Origin: Cunninghamia lanceolata
Taxonomy: Eukaryota > Streptophyta > Pinopsida > Cupressales > Cupressaceae
Length of the DNA stretch: 64,000 nt
Assembly (NCBI GenBank): GCA_027924645.1
Contig: BSBN01000763.1
Span: forward strand, 3,038,001 to 3,102,000
Direction of reading: 5' to 3'
The position numbers and the translations under genes are program-made. Positions 35,701 through 48,439 of this stretch are shown in pieces; positions within the stretch are counted from its first letter, which is position 1; every line of letters begins with the position of its first letter. The notes beneath the pieces were generated by a model. That model was not told the DNA's origin. It worked only from the letters and a program-made list of their open reading frames with translations, and did no database searches.

Positions 35701-38555
35701 ATTTGGAACTTAGTATGGTAGATGGGTGCAAGGCATTTAAACCAATTTCTTAGGTCAGTCTATAAGTTCAGCGAGCTGTGTAGTAGTGGCATGTGTCATA
35801 GGGCATGGTGTGCATTTTATTGCCGCCGCTTTTATTTAGACTCTGCAGTCGTAAATAGGTTTAGGGTGTAGTTGGCAGTTATAACATTATTTTGTAGGTC
35901 GTGTGGCTATGCTAATGAATGTCCGACAGTAGTGCATCAATAGGAAATTGCTTATGTTTTGTTTGTTAATATGTTAGTCGACAATCTTTGCCTTAGGAAG
36001 ATATTAATGTTTTTAATGTTTCTGACTTGCAATGATATTTGGTAAATGTTAGAGGTAAGACTATGCATATAGGATATTTTATGTTTGTTACAAACGACGT
36101 ACTCATAAATGCTTCATAGTTAAAATAACATAAATGGAATTATTCCTGTATTTAAGTTTATTGGATATTTTGTTCAATTGGATTTATATTATAATGGTAT
36201 GTGATTTTGGTTATTGTTTTCGATTAGTTGTAAATTAAAAGTATAGCATACCTCTTTAGTTCTCTTGCAGGTGTGAAAGATTAGGAATGTACGAAATATA
36301 GGATGGATGGGAAGTTATTATTGAAGAAAAAAGAATATATAAGGTTGGTTTGTTTTATTTAAGAAAATGGTAGTTAATAAAATGTTAGATAGGAAGTTTT
36401 ACTTGGAGTTGTTCAAAATTACTCTTTAGTGAGCTAGAATGTCATTGAGAGGAAGTTTTAACCTCATGTCTATTTTCATGATTATAGTATATGGAATCCT
36501 ATACACTTGAATGTTGTTCTTGTCTTTTCGTATCATTATGTTTATAGTTCGAATCGTTGATGCTTATAGGATTGACCTTACTTTCTTTTGTTAGGCAATT
36601 TGTTTCATTAAGCTAGGGAATAGAATGAATATACTATGTTCACATGGTTGTTAAATATTGGCTATATTCTTGCCTCCTTGTTAAATTTAAAATTGTTAGT
36701 TTATATTGGAATCCTCTCTGCCACATAAATGTTAGAAAATAAAATATTGGGGTCATTCGAATTATTTTGGTTTCATAGAGTAAACTTAGGGTGCAAGTCG
36801 ATTAATGTCTACCTTGTTATACATATTAATTTAGATACTTTTGTCTTGGAAAACAAGGTAGTGTGTTAGAGGAATTAAAGAGATTTGTTTAGTGAAAGAC
36901 TTAATTTATATCTTTTCATGATTCTAATTAGTTGAGAGATTCAGATTATGGTCCTCCGTCTTTGTGTCATTTATTCCCGGAGGTTTAAAATTGCCATTTG
37001 GGATATCGTTGTGAAAATCCGTATTTTTGTCATGATTTGGGCAAGTGGTCAAGTTGTTTTTCTTCGAAAGAAGTTATAACCTTATATGTACTTCCATGTT
37101 TAAGTTATGAATTATGGAATCTCATTTACTCATTTTTCCTCCTAGTCGTATCTGTATGGTTGTATTGGATCATTGTGTTTACTTTGGGGTGGAGTTTATG
37201 TCTTTGATTTGGTTAATTGTGAAGTCAGAATCTTGAGGGATGTCATGTGTTCTTGGTGTCAAATGTAGAAGCATTGTCCCTATCAGGGAATGGTTACTTT
37301 TTCATTGGTTTAGAACCTAACTCCAGAGGTGGAGTTCTTGGTTTTGGTTCAAATTATGGCATGTCAATGTAATGGGTTCACTGGATTTTCATATCTTGTA
37401 ATCAATGGGGAATGGCCTCTTGGATATAGTACTTGGTTTCTAGATGGTATTGCTTCAAATTTTGAAGGGATTCTAAGGACTTTTTATTGTGGCCTAGTGA
37501 ATAGCGTAAGTTGTGGGTTGGAACTAATTTGTGGCTTTTATACCTGTATGTTGTCGTATGTATGATTGATCAAAGAATGCTAAGGGAGTGGCTTTCATGG
37601 TGGAGCCAGTTCCTAGCAAGAGGCCGCCTGGGTAACCCAATGGAAGTTGTAAGCATGTGGAAACTTAATAACTTAATCAAGAGGGTTGGGGTATTAAAAC
37701 ACTTAACAAGATAAGTAAGAAACCTCACCCATGGCTTGAGTGCTCTCATAGGCTAAGGATGGGATGAGAAGGCCTGGTTGGCAAGGCCGACCTCCTTGTC
37801 TCCATGAGTGGATCTGTCGGCTCCACATGTGTCACCCTATGGGGCTGGTGCCTAGAGAGAGGCTTCCAGGGTAACCATAGATGGGGGCCAGCTTTTGGTG
37901 ATAGATAGCCTGGGTAACCCATGCTAGGACCATATGATGACACTCTCCTTACGCAGTTCAATTGTTTCTTATTGGTTGTGCCTCTAGAGTGATGTCTTGT
38001 CTTGTGCAGTTTTGTTAATATGGTCAGTTGTGTCAAGTCTACTGTCGTTTGGTTATATTTTTGATGTTGATACTTTGGCTTAAGTGGAATCCTTGTTGTT
38101 ATCTCCTAGCTCGGTGGGGTGGACCTCATGGTTCCACATGGTTGGGTGACAGAGCTATATATTGGCCTTCTTGGAGATTTGGTTTGAGTCCTATGCAGAA
38201 GTGTTCTAGTTCCAGATTGCTTCACACCATTAGAGTTGTTGTATACTTTCTTATGTATTCATTTGTAAACCGACGTGATCGGTCTTGTAATCTTGTATAA
38301 TTTACTATCTTGCTAATGTAAAAGTTGATCTTATCTATAGTAGCAGTATGATCTATATCACTTGTGTGGTTTTAATTTTGATTCACTGATGCAGTTATGT
38401 TTCCCTAGAGGAGTTAGAAGTGCACTTTTCTTCATGTTGTGTATTATGATGTCTTTGGTTACTGTTATTGCATTTACTTGCTTCAAAAAAAAATTAGTTC
38501 TGTAATTTTTGCACTTTTAGGCTTGCACTCTAAAATTGCATGACGGGGCATTACA
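32716..38555 (+). repeat. 5' LTR of the giant-LTR element
   Basis: 5,840 bp. In the first ~155 bp it differs from the 3' LTR at about 14 sites, mostly transitions; elsewhere the two appear closer. It contains an antisense PPR-like stretch (35020-35214), an open frame at 34401-34789, and a GC-rich motif repeated three times (37590-37930). Confidence 0.95.
35020..35214 (-). pseudogene. PPR-protein-like fragment inside the 5' LTR (antisense)
   Basis: Within an antisense frame open from about 35370 to 34960, residues read ASWNGLVKEYAQHGFDKDR, then NFASVRSACPQMGALE and AAIHSS. This is the pattern of PLS-class plant pentatricopeptide proteins (W-N-x-L/I-x-x-Y-A-Q-H-G, then F-x-S-V-x-x-A-C-x-x-x-G-A-L-E and I-H). 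PPR proteins bind organelle RNA. Here only about two repeat-like units remain, inside a retrotransposon LTR, so this is probably a captured gene fragment. The upstream residues (YKLAFPPIGDS, then TTEELESFTVRDKEDSS) are not recognised. The 3' LTR carries the same stretch at 42243-42437. Confidence 0.6.
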
Positions 38556-39943
38556 CTTGATATCAGAGCCTAGGTTGTAACACTGAGACCTCTAGATTGT
38601 TGTAGTTGCCCTAGGTTAAATGATTTTCTCATTGTAGTGAGTTGGTAATAGTATCTCTCACCTGTATGCATTAATATGAAGGTTGATAAGTTATAGACTT
38701 GCTCTTTAAGAAATGAATGCTTTATGCTACTTATGTGTCTGGTATGTTCTTTCTCCTTCTTCTCTAGAAATGTGATGTTACATCTAACAATATGTTCTCC
38801 CTGAATGTTAATGCATCTAATCATCTGGAGACATCATGCATCATGAGTTATGTGGTTAGGTGATGTTGACATCTTTACATGGTTGCTTGAAAATCTATAT
38901 CTAACCTCTAGATGGTCATGATCTCTTATGGAAGAGTTGTGTAATCATGGTATATGCCTGTGTAAGAACTGTATGCAGGAGATTAAATGAGAGCTTGTGT
39001 TGGGCCTATGAGATCAGGTATGTGATAATGTAAGTTTGAATTATTCTTGTATGTGATATCATACATTCCTTTTATATCCTCTTGCATAAGGAAGCAATTG
39101 CATATTTCCATAGTTTAGTAGAAAAAAATTGTATTGTAATAAAGATAGAAGTTGTTTAGATAAGAGGATGTAGTTAACATAATTGTTTGAGTGTTGGTGT
39201 ACATTCTCTAACACATTCTGGATCTTGTGTCCTTGAGTGTTGTGAAGTGGATACTCCCTTTTTGTGGCTAAAATTAGTCACATCGTGATGTAAACTTGTT
39301 GTAATTTGGTTGTTTTGGAAATTTTGACAGTTGCTTCATGTGTTGTACGGGGGGTTAACAGTGAGCTTTCTTTCTTTGAACCTTCTTATGTCAAGAATGG
39401 TCACCAAGACTCTTTCCTTTTCTTGATTTATTGAAATTTGCTGGCACTTTGTGACTTAAAGTTGGATTGGATTGTTTTTCCATGTGGGTTTGTATCTATT
39501 TTTAAATTTTCTATGGTGGATATTCCAAATGTTTGATTCTGTTGGCCCCATTTTGTGGTAAGCATTGTCTCTATCATGTTCGATTCGAACCTCTGATAGT
39601 ATGTTCAAGGGAGGACTCTGTGAAGAATTGCACTTTGCATGGTTGGTAATTAGTGGAAGTAAGAGATGAGATGTATTTTTCCTTAGTTATATGTGACTGC
39701 AATTCTTTGCACTGTATGAGATTGCCAGAAAAAGTGTAATTAGATATAAGTAGATCATAGGATGCGCCATAAGGTAAAGAATAGATGTTCTTCTTATCTA
39801 TTATTGAACATTTGTGTTTGTTTTGTGAACAATTGTTGAATATAGATGAGAATGTTGGCAATGGATTATGGCAATATTGATATATTATGTCTCTACCCTA
39901 GTCTGTGACTTCCAGGAGTAAGTCAAGTTTTAGGGGGGGAGGA
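38556..39943 (+). other. Internal region of the giant-LTR element, non-coding
   Basis: 1,388 bp between the LTRs. Opens with the PBS TTGATATCAGAGCC (38557-38570), one mismatch from the Met-tRNA site, and closes with the polypurine tract AGGGGGGGAGGA (39932-39943). I see no retrotransposon protein motif or credible long frame in between. Confidence 0.9.
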
Positions 39944-42900
39944 TGTAGTGCCCCCTCATTGTTGGCTTGTGATAGTGGTAGTTCTGCATTGCTCTCTGTC
40001 AGTCGGAGACAGTCGTTAGTCTTTCATTGCATTGATACAGTTCTGAAACATTATATTTGTAGGTTATGATTTATGTTTATTTTGATTTTGATGGACTATG
40101 TTCGACTGATATAATTAGACATGTGTTATGAGTTTATGATGGAATTACTATTACTTCAATTATGATACGTTGGACATGATTAGTAATGGATTAATATTTG
40201 CATGTTTTATTAGATTCGTTGATATCTGGTTTCAAATGTTGTGGTTATAATCTTGTTCAAGAACAGGGACGGTGTAGCATTACTCACTTCAAGTACCCTA
40301 CTGTGCTACGATTCTCTAGCTCTCCGTGTGTAGACATATATGAATTTGATCGTATACAGCCAATTGCTCAGATGCAGGCTGCAGGTACCGAACCTCGACT
40401 CCACCTGATATAGCAGGTTTGAGCGGGTTCTTACACCAATGGGTATCAGTGATGGGAGATAACGTGAGGTCTATTCCACTAGGCTGGTCACTGTCTTTTA
40501 TTGTGGTCTTGAGTTATGTTGTGTCGCTTGGTCCTTGCCTTTTATGTTGGTAATCTTGTGTTGTGGAGTATTGTCGAGTTGTGTTATAATGCTCATGTGT
40601 GGTTGGAAAATACTTTAATGATTTCTTATTAAAATAATAATGCTTCAATTTTGTTTATTGGATAATATTTGGTTTAGCTTAGATCTTGGTATAACCCCTT
40701 TGTAAGATTTTAAAATAGACTAGAATTAATTGTCTGTTTATCCTACTGTATTTGTGTCATAAGTTGTGGTTTCAGGATATCAGTATCTAGCTAATTAAAG
40801 AATAATATTGGTTATGTATTAATGGTTGTTGGTTGCCGGATATAATTCTAGATTTGGGAATCTTTATAAAAAGTAAGAATTTAATGTTTGTTTTGGGGGG
40901 TGGGATGCTAGGTAACGGATGCATGTCTGCATTAATTTTGAGCTGAACCATTTTATATGGGGGGATTTTGTTCTGGAGAGGGGCGTTGGAAGGTGAATTC
41001 AGAAATTGGGGAAAAATCCAACAGTTGGTTGTGGGAATACAGAAGAAATTGGAGGCTTTAGATTAAAATTTGGTTCCGGTTCCACAAAGAAGAGGTTTCT
41101 GTTGTCTTACATGGTTGGACATACAAGAGGTATGCGAATGGATCTTATCGACTATTATGTGTCTTCTGTAAATAAGTAAGAGCATAGATTTCTAAGCTAT
41201 CTATCATTTATTTCTTTGTGTATTCTATGATCATTGCATCTCATGTAATATATTTCTGTCAACCCGTTTCTCCTCTTTACTACTCTGCATCATCTCACCA
41301 TCACACCACTACTGCATTTTCTCACCAAAAAAAAAACCAGTATCAACTGTTCCCTTTTTCTTCTTTCTAAATTTAATAGAGTCATTTTATGCTTCTCTGG
41401 AGCATTAGCATTTTAATATGATGGGCAGTGCTATTTAACATGTTTAAGACTCCCCTTTTTGAAGTTGCACTACATTTGGATTGAATTATAACCATTGCAC
41501 TGCATTTGGGTTGAACTATTAGCATTGATTACATTCAATTTCTAGTGTTTAGAGCATCTGATTTCAAAAGCTCACAGTGATAAATTAACATCACTTCTCA
41601 CCTTGACACAAATTTATGTGTCTAATCTAATGTATTTCTTGTTTTTATCGAGGTTTCTACCATCAGCTAAGCTTCGCCTGCAGGGAAAAGTACTCCCTCA
41701 AAGTAACCAAAGGCCATCCTTTAGGTCACACCCTCGTAGCACATATTCTGGGTGTACGACACCCTCCTCATTTCTTCCTGCATTATCTTAAACAATTTAT
41801 ATGTGCTCAAAATTTTCAAAACCCTGTAATGCCAATCGACCTTTCAGGTATGATGGCTCTTTATAGCAACCACACGTTCAGTCTCCTTCTTGACTTCGAT
41901 CTGCAACCCCGTTACCTTTACCATAAGTGCAATAACATGCATGACTAGATTATTCTCGTTAAGTCTGACTACTTGCTATTTCTATTTTCTATTCTCCTAA
42001 AAGTAGAATTGTAAGATTCCTGGCAAATTATCAAGTTTCTAATCTTGCATCCTACGGAATAGACGCCTTGGCATTATTAATGGAGTTTATTTTTATTTAT
42101 TATTTTGTGTTCGTTCTTGTGAGTGAATCTGAGGTGCACCAAGTCTATGCATTTCTTGTGACTGCATGCCTTGTGCAGGCTTCCCTATTTTGTTTGCATA
42201 ACCACTAAATTTTTTCCATTTATATTATCTAAAAAAAATCATTTCTATTTTGCTTGAATGGATGGCCGCACTCAGTTCCAAAGCTCCCATTTGAGAATAG
42301 GTAGAGCGGACGCTGACAAGATTGTGGAGACTGGCCTTACACCGGCTGTTGTATTTATTTATAACTTTCAAGGGCTTTATTCTATCTTTATCAAACCCAT
42401 GTTGTGCATATTCTTTAACCAACCCATTCCATGAGGCCCTTATGGTGGACGATGCAGAAAGTCTACTAGAATCCTCATTGTCTCTCACCGTAAAACTTTC
42501 TAACTCGTCAATTGTCCCTATCAGCATATCCTTGGAATCTCCTATGGGTGCATATGCTAGTTTATAACTCAGTTTGATTGCCTAGAAACATTTTTTGAAC
42601 GTGGGTCTTAGTGTGTGGCCTCTATTTTGTTTGGCCTCAAGAATATAGTTTTGGACCCGCAACATTACCGCTGATGTTTTGAGATTTGTAAGTAGTAATA
42701 GTTAGTTGGCAGTTTCTTAGTAATTTCGCTGCCACCTATTAAGGATGGGTTAGTATTAAATATAGTATTTACTTAGGTTATTGGTTATTTTTCTATCACA
42801 AGTTTTAGAATGTTATGGAATACTGCTGTAGTCACAGCAGTCTGTGAGTTAGTCGAAAACTTTAAGCTTAATCCTTAGTTGTTGTTAAGCTCTGTGGGGT

Positions 42901-45778
42901 TCATTTGAGCTTGTATTGGTTTATTTGGAACTAACTATGGTAGATGGGCGCGAGGCGTTTAAACCAATTTCTTAGGTTAGTCTGTAAGTTCAAAGAGCTA
43001 TGTAGTAGTGGCGTGTGTCATAGGGCATGGTGTGCATTTTATTGCTGTCGCTTTTATTTAGACTCTGCAGTCGTAACTAGGCTTAGGGTGTAGTCGGCAG
43101 TTATAACATTATTTTGTAGGTCGTGTGGCTGTACTAAGGAATGGCCGACAATAGTGCATCAATAGGAAATTGCTTATGTTTTGTTTGTTAATATGTTAGT
43201 CGGCAATCTTTGCCTTAGGAAGATATTAATGTTTTTAATGTTTCTAACTTGCAATGATATTTGGTAAATGTTAGGGGGAAGACTATGCATATAAGATATT
43301 TTATGTTTTTTTGCAAACGGCATACTCATAAATTCTTCATAGTTAAAATAACATAAATGGAATTATTCTTATATTTAAGTTTATTGGATATCTTGTTCAA
43401 TTGGATTTATACTATAATGGTATGTGATTTTGGTTATTGTTTTAGATTAGTTGTAAATTAAAAGTATAGCGTACCTCTTTAGTTCTCTTGTAGGTGTGAA
43501 AGATTAGGAATGTACGAAATATAGGATGGATGGGAAGTTATTATTGAAAAAAAAAGAATATATAAGGTTGGTTTGTTTTCTTTAAGAAAATGGTAGTTAA
43601 TAAAATGTTAGATAGGAAGTTTTACTTGGAGTTGTTTAAAATTACTCTTTAGTGAGCTAGAATGTCCTTGAAAGGAAGTTTTAACCTCATGTCTACTTTC
43701 ATGATTATAGTATATGGAATCCTGTACACTTGAATGTTGTTCTTGTCTTTTTGTATCGTTATGTTTATAGTTTGAATTGTTGATGCTTATAGGATTGACC
43801 TTACTTTCTTTTGTTAGGTAATTTGTTTCATTAAGCTAGGAAATAGAATGAATATACTATGTTCACATGGTTGTTAAATATTGGCTATATTCTTGCCTCC
43901 TTGTTAAATTTAAAATTGTTAGTTTATATTGGAATCCTCTCTGCCACGTAAATGTTAGAAAATAAAATATTGGGGTCATTCGAATTATTTTGGTTTCATA
44001 GAGTAAAATTAGGGTGCAAGTCAATTAATGTCTACCTTGTTATACATATTAATTTAGATACTTTTATCTTGGAAAACAAGGTAGTTTGTTAGAGGAATTA
44101 AAGAGAATTGTTTAGTGAAAGACTTGATTTATATCTTTTCATGATTCTAATTAGTTGAGATATTTAGATTATGGTCCTCCGTCTTTGTGTCATTTATTCC
44201 TGGAGGTTTAAAATTGCCATTTGGGATATCATTGTGAAAATTGGTATTTTTGTCATGTTTTGGGCAAGTGGTCAAGTTGTTTTTCTTCGAAAGAAGTTAT
44301 AACCTTATATGTACTTCCATGTTTAAGTTATGAATTATGGAATCTCATTTACTCGTTTTTCCTCCTAGTCGTATCTATATGCCTGTATTGGATCATTGTG
44401 TTTACTTTGGGGTGGAGTTTATGTCTTTGATTTGGTTAATTGTCAAGTGGGAATCTTGAGGGATGTCATGTATTCTTGGTGTCAAATGTAGAAGCATTGT
44501 CCCTATCAAGTAATGGTTACTTTTTCATTGGTTTAGTACCTAACTCCAGAGGTGGAGTTCTTGGTTTTGGTTGAAATTATGGCATGTCAATGTAATGTGT
44601 TCACTGGATTTTCGTATCTTGTAATGAATGGGGAATGGCCTCTTGGATATAGTACTTGGTTTCTAGATGGTATTGCTTCAAATTTTGAAGGGATTCTAAG
44701 GACTTTTTGTTGTGGCCTAGTGAATGGCGTAAGTTGTGGGTCGGAACTGATTTGTGACTTTTATACCTATATGTTGTGGTATGTATGATTGATCAGAGAA
44801 TGCTAAGGGAGTGGCTTTCATGGTGGGGCCAGCGCCTAGTGAGAGGCTGCTTGGGTAACCCAATGGAAGTTGTAAGCATGTGGAAACTTAATAACTTAAT
44901 CAAGAGGGTTGGGGTATTAAAACACTTAACAAGATAAGTAAGAAACCTCACCCATGGCTTGAGTGCTCTCATAGGCTAAGGATGGGATGAGAAGGCCTGG
45001 TTGGCAAGGCCGACCTCCTTGTCTCCATGAGAGGACCTGTCGGCTCCGCATGTGTCACCCTATGGGGCCAATGCCTAGAGAGAGGCTGCCAGGGTAACCA
45101 TAGATGGGGTCGACTTCTGGTGATAGATAGCCTAGGTAACCCATGCTAGGACCATGCGATGACACTCTCCTTACGCAGTTTAGTTGTTTATTATTGGTTG
45201 TGCCTCTGGAGTGATGTCTTTTCTTGTGTAGTTTTGTTAATATGGTCAGTTTTGTCAAGTCTACTGCCGTTTGGTTATATTTTTGATGTTGATACTTTGG
45301 CTTAAGTGGAATCCTCGTTGTTATCTCCTAGCTCAGAGGGGTGGACCTCAGGGTTCCACATGGTTGGGTGGCAGAGCTATCCATTGGCCTTCTTGGAGAT
45401 TCGGTTTGAGTCCTATACAAAGGTGTTCCAGTTCTAGATTGCTTCACACCATCAGAGTTGTTGTGTACTTTCTTATGTTTTCATTTGTAAACCGATGTGA
45501 TTGGTCTTGTAATCTTTAATAATTTACTATCTTGCTAATGTAAAACTTGATCTTATCTTTAGTAGCAATATGATGTATATCACTTGTGTGGTTTTAACTT
45601 TTAGTCACTGATGCAGTTATGTTTCCCTAGAGGAGTTAGAAGTGCACTTTTCTTCATGTTGTGTATTATGATATCTTTGGTTACTGTTGTTGCATTTACT
45701 TGCTTCAAAAAAAAAATTAGTTCTGTAATTTTTGCACTTTTAGTCTTGCACTCTAGGGTTGCATAATGGGGCATTACA
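39944..45778 (+). repeat. 3' LTR of the giant-LTR element
   Basis: 5,835 bp partner of 32716-38555, ending GGGGCATTACA and followed by the target duplication CTCCC. The two LTRs are collinear throughout. Confidence 0.95.
42243..42437 (-). pseudogene. PPR-protein-like fragment inside the 3' LTR (antisense)
   Basis: Same stretch as 35020-35214: ASWNGLVKEYAQHGFDKDR, then VSVRSTYSQMGALE and AAIHSS. The frame runs from about 42560 to 42225 with no indel relative to the 5' LTR copy but several amino acid changes (for example the Ala-Cys of the PPR core is now Thr-Tyr), as expected for drift after insertion. Confidence 0.58.
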
Positions 45779-45783
45779 CTCCC

Positions 45784-46710
45784 TATCATGGTCATGGGAC
45801 AAGTTTTCTCTTCAAAATATTCAATATGTCACCCTCAAAGCTTATTTCTAGTGTATTTTATCTTTCTACCTTACCCTTGTCAATCACTTTCAACACAATG
45901 CTCTCTTACTTTTCTAGTTTTTCCTATTGTTCTTGAATACTCTGTTATGGAAGTGAGATATGAGGTATCTTCTCTCCCATTACATTAATTGCTCATTCTC
46001 CTATTGGTTAACCATGCTCTCAATTTGAAACCCTCCCATTTTTTGGTCCCTTGGGGGCTAGGCTTGCTTCTTCCCTTGAAATCTAGAATTCTAGGAAGAA
46101 ACTAAAACTTTCCTTTATCTAAGAGGTTCCTTCCCTATTGAGGAGACAAAGGCTCATAGTCATATGAGTGAGAAGGCTATTGATTGAGGTGTTGGTTTGG
46201 TTGGGGAGGTGGTGTTTGTGAGTAGAAAAGGTAAAGAGAAGATTGGTGGTATATGTAACTTGCCTACATATTTTAATTTTTCTTAGGTAGAGGGCTTATG
46301 CCTATGGTCTTTCTCTGGCTTGACTAATTTCTCTTGTTCTTTAGCTTTAGGCACTAAAGAGGTTTCCTTCATGCTTGATCTCTTGAGGGATAAAAAACTA
46401 GTTTGAAAAATGAAGTTAGCGTGCAACATAACATTCTAAAACATTTTTTTCTTAAAGTGAATAGTTTGAACATTTAAACTTCCCTGCTCAACCAAAAATT
46501 TAGTAGTGACACTTTGAATCGAGAGAATGAGATTAAATTAAGACACAAAATTGGGTGTCTCTCAAAGACATTTGTAGATTGAAGGAGGACAAAGCCAAAT
46601 GAGAAGAGAGACTTAAGAAGAGAGACTTAACTCCTTGGAGAACGAGTTGCAAGAAATTAAGATTAATTTGAAAAGAGTGGTGGAGGTGAGTAGGTCATCC
46701 ATTCAGAAAT
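45784..46710. other. Unassigned DNA
   Basis: No recognised gene. Scattered coding-like bits at about 46130-46700 on the plus strand, including a Leu/Glu-rich, coiled-coil-like LNSLENELQEIKINLKRV, are too broken to assign. Confidence 0.4.
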
Positions 46711-46808
46711 TGTGCTAGAAGTATCAAAATACTTTAAGAAAGATTAAAATTTTAGGCCTTGTGCTAGAAGTATCAAAATACTTTAAGAAAGTTTAAATTT
46801 TTAGGCCT
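46711..46808. repeat. Two 49-bp tandem units
   Basis: 46711-46759 and 46760-46808, each TGTGCTAGAAGTATCAAAAT through to TTTAGGCCT, with few differences. Confidence 0.9.
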
Positions 46809-47530
46809 CTATAGAGTAGGTGGGCCTTAGTGTGAAAATCTAAAGTTAGGTCTAAGTAAGAAATATTTGGATGTTGGAAGTTAGTGAGAATTCAGTACTT
46901 ATGTTCAATATAGAAATATTTACCAAATCTTTTCTAATTGACATGTAATATTGACCTTAGTCAAAATAAAGTCACCAGAAGTAGTTACATTTGTAAATGT
47001 ATACTTAAATCAAGAACAAAAATATTAAATTCAAATTATTTTATGAAAATGTACCCGCTATTTACATAAGACTAAATACTTATAATTACTTAGAAAATCA
47101 TTTATCCAAACTGAAGATTCTGTAAGAATGAGTCAACCAAATATGAAACTAAAAAGAACTTGGAAAAACAAAGAGTGAGACAAGGTGGAGGATGAAGAGT
47201 GAGGCTTAACAAAGGGCACAATGATGCACTTCTCATCCTACATTCAAGCAATCCTAATCACACATTGCCTACCGCCATACTCTAACCCAAAACACTAAAA
47301 TCGATGTTCCAATTTTCATGAGAACATCCAACCTCTAAAACATATTTAAATAATTGAACAAACCCATATGATATCAATCATTCTTATATTAAAATATTAT
47401 GTCTTTATTTAGGTGCAATTAAAATACTCTCTTCTCTTACCAGCAACTAATTTTCAATGTAGGACTCATTTACCATGGTTTAGAAGTGATGAACATGAGT
47501 TGATAAGAAAATTAACTTGAATACCTTCTT

Positions 47531-47839
47531 AAAAATAGGTACTCTATACAAAACTATAAATTGGAATGAGTCAATGTAAGGGATAATTGATACATTAGTT
47601 TTTTTAATCATTTTGTATATATATTTTAAGTATATTAATTGATATTAATTTTTTAATCTATTAATCAAATGTTATTATAGTTTTTAAAAATAGGTACTCT
47701 ATACAAAACTATAGTTGGAATGAGTCAATGCAAGGGATAATTTATACATTTGTTTTTTTAATCATTTTGTATATATATTTTAAGTATATTAATTGATGTT
47801 AATTTTTTAATCTATTAATCAAATGTTATTATAGTTTTT
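47531..47839. repeat. Two ~155-bp tandem units
   Basis: 47531-47685 and 47686-47839 each begin AAAAATAGGTACTCTATACA and end ATGTTATTATAGTTTTT. Very AT-rich and only slightly diverged, so the duplication is recent. Confidence 0.92.
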
Positions 47840-48020
47840 GGTTCAGATTAATTATTATTTATAGTTTTTTTTTTAATTTGGGATTACGTTGTGTGGTGTA
47901 GTACAATTTTTGGACTAAGTTTTATATTATGATCTAGTTTGTCAATTTTAATTTTAATTTTTTATTTTAAATTATTCTTTAGAAATATAACCATTATCAT
48001 GTCACTCCATTTATCAAAAG

Positions 48021-48090
48021 TTTTGAATTAAGTGATTGTGAATATATATTTGAGGTTTTGAATTAAGTGATTGTGAATATATATTTGAGG
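48021..48090. repeat. Two 35-bp tandem units
   Basis: 48021-48055 and 48056-48090 are identical copies of a unit starting TTTTGAATTAAGTGATTG. Confidence 0.93.
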
Positions 48091-48439
48091 ACATTTATAA
48101 GTTTATTAGGAGGATTAAGAATCAACATCAAGGACACGTATATAGAGCATTCAAAATACATTCAATCTTAGTTTCAATTCCATTAGTCTCAATTGTAGTA
48201 GCATCAATCTCAACTACATAATTGCTTTCTTGTTTGGTGTGTTTTTTAGATTTACACAACTCCTAAGGGACGTGATTACTATTAAGACGAGTCAAAAATC
48301 TTATCTCTATATTTATTGTAGCCTCCATTATGCTTTACAACACAAGTCCTTTGAGAGACTAGTATAGAAGACAAAAGTAAGACACGTCAACATAGACAAA
48401 TATGGCTATTCTTAAACATCAGGTAGTTCAATAGTCAAT

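Larger units (their letters stand above)
32716..45778 (+). mobile_element. Non-autonomous giant-LTR retrotransposon (LARD-like)
   Basis: 13,063 bp: 5' LTR 32716-38555, PBS 38557-38570, internal DNA to 39943, PPT 39932-39943, 3' LTR 39944-45778, with identical CTCCC duplications at 32711-32715 and 45779-45783. The LTRs start TGTAGTGCCCC and end GGGGCATTACA, forming 11-bp terminal inverted repeats with one mismatch. No gag, protease, RT or integrase motif is present on either strand, so it must have been moved by enzymes of another element. The internal part is shorter than one LTR. Large retrotransposon derivatives (LARDs) are the nearest known class, but their LTRs are typically shorter and their internal region longer. 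Confidence 0.95.

Noticed and set aside
36998..37565. Two open frames of 69 and 78 codons repeated in both giant LTRs (also 44221-44788)
   Set aside because: They recur only because the LTRs are copies. Composition is hydrophobic and T-rich, and no family motif or start context supports a gene.
46130..46700. Possible LINE ORF1-like coding with a coiled-coil-like segment
   Set aside because: Many stops and frame changes, and no zinc knuckle or RRM motif; too weak to annotate as a gene.
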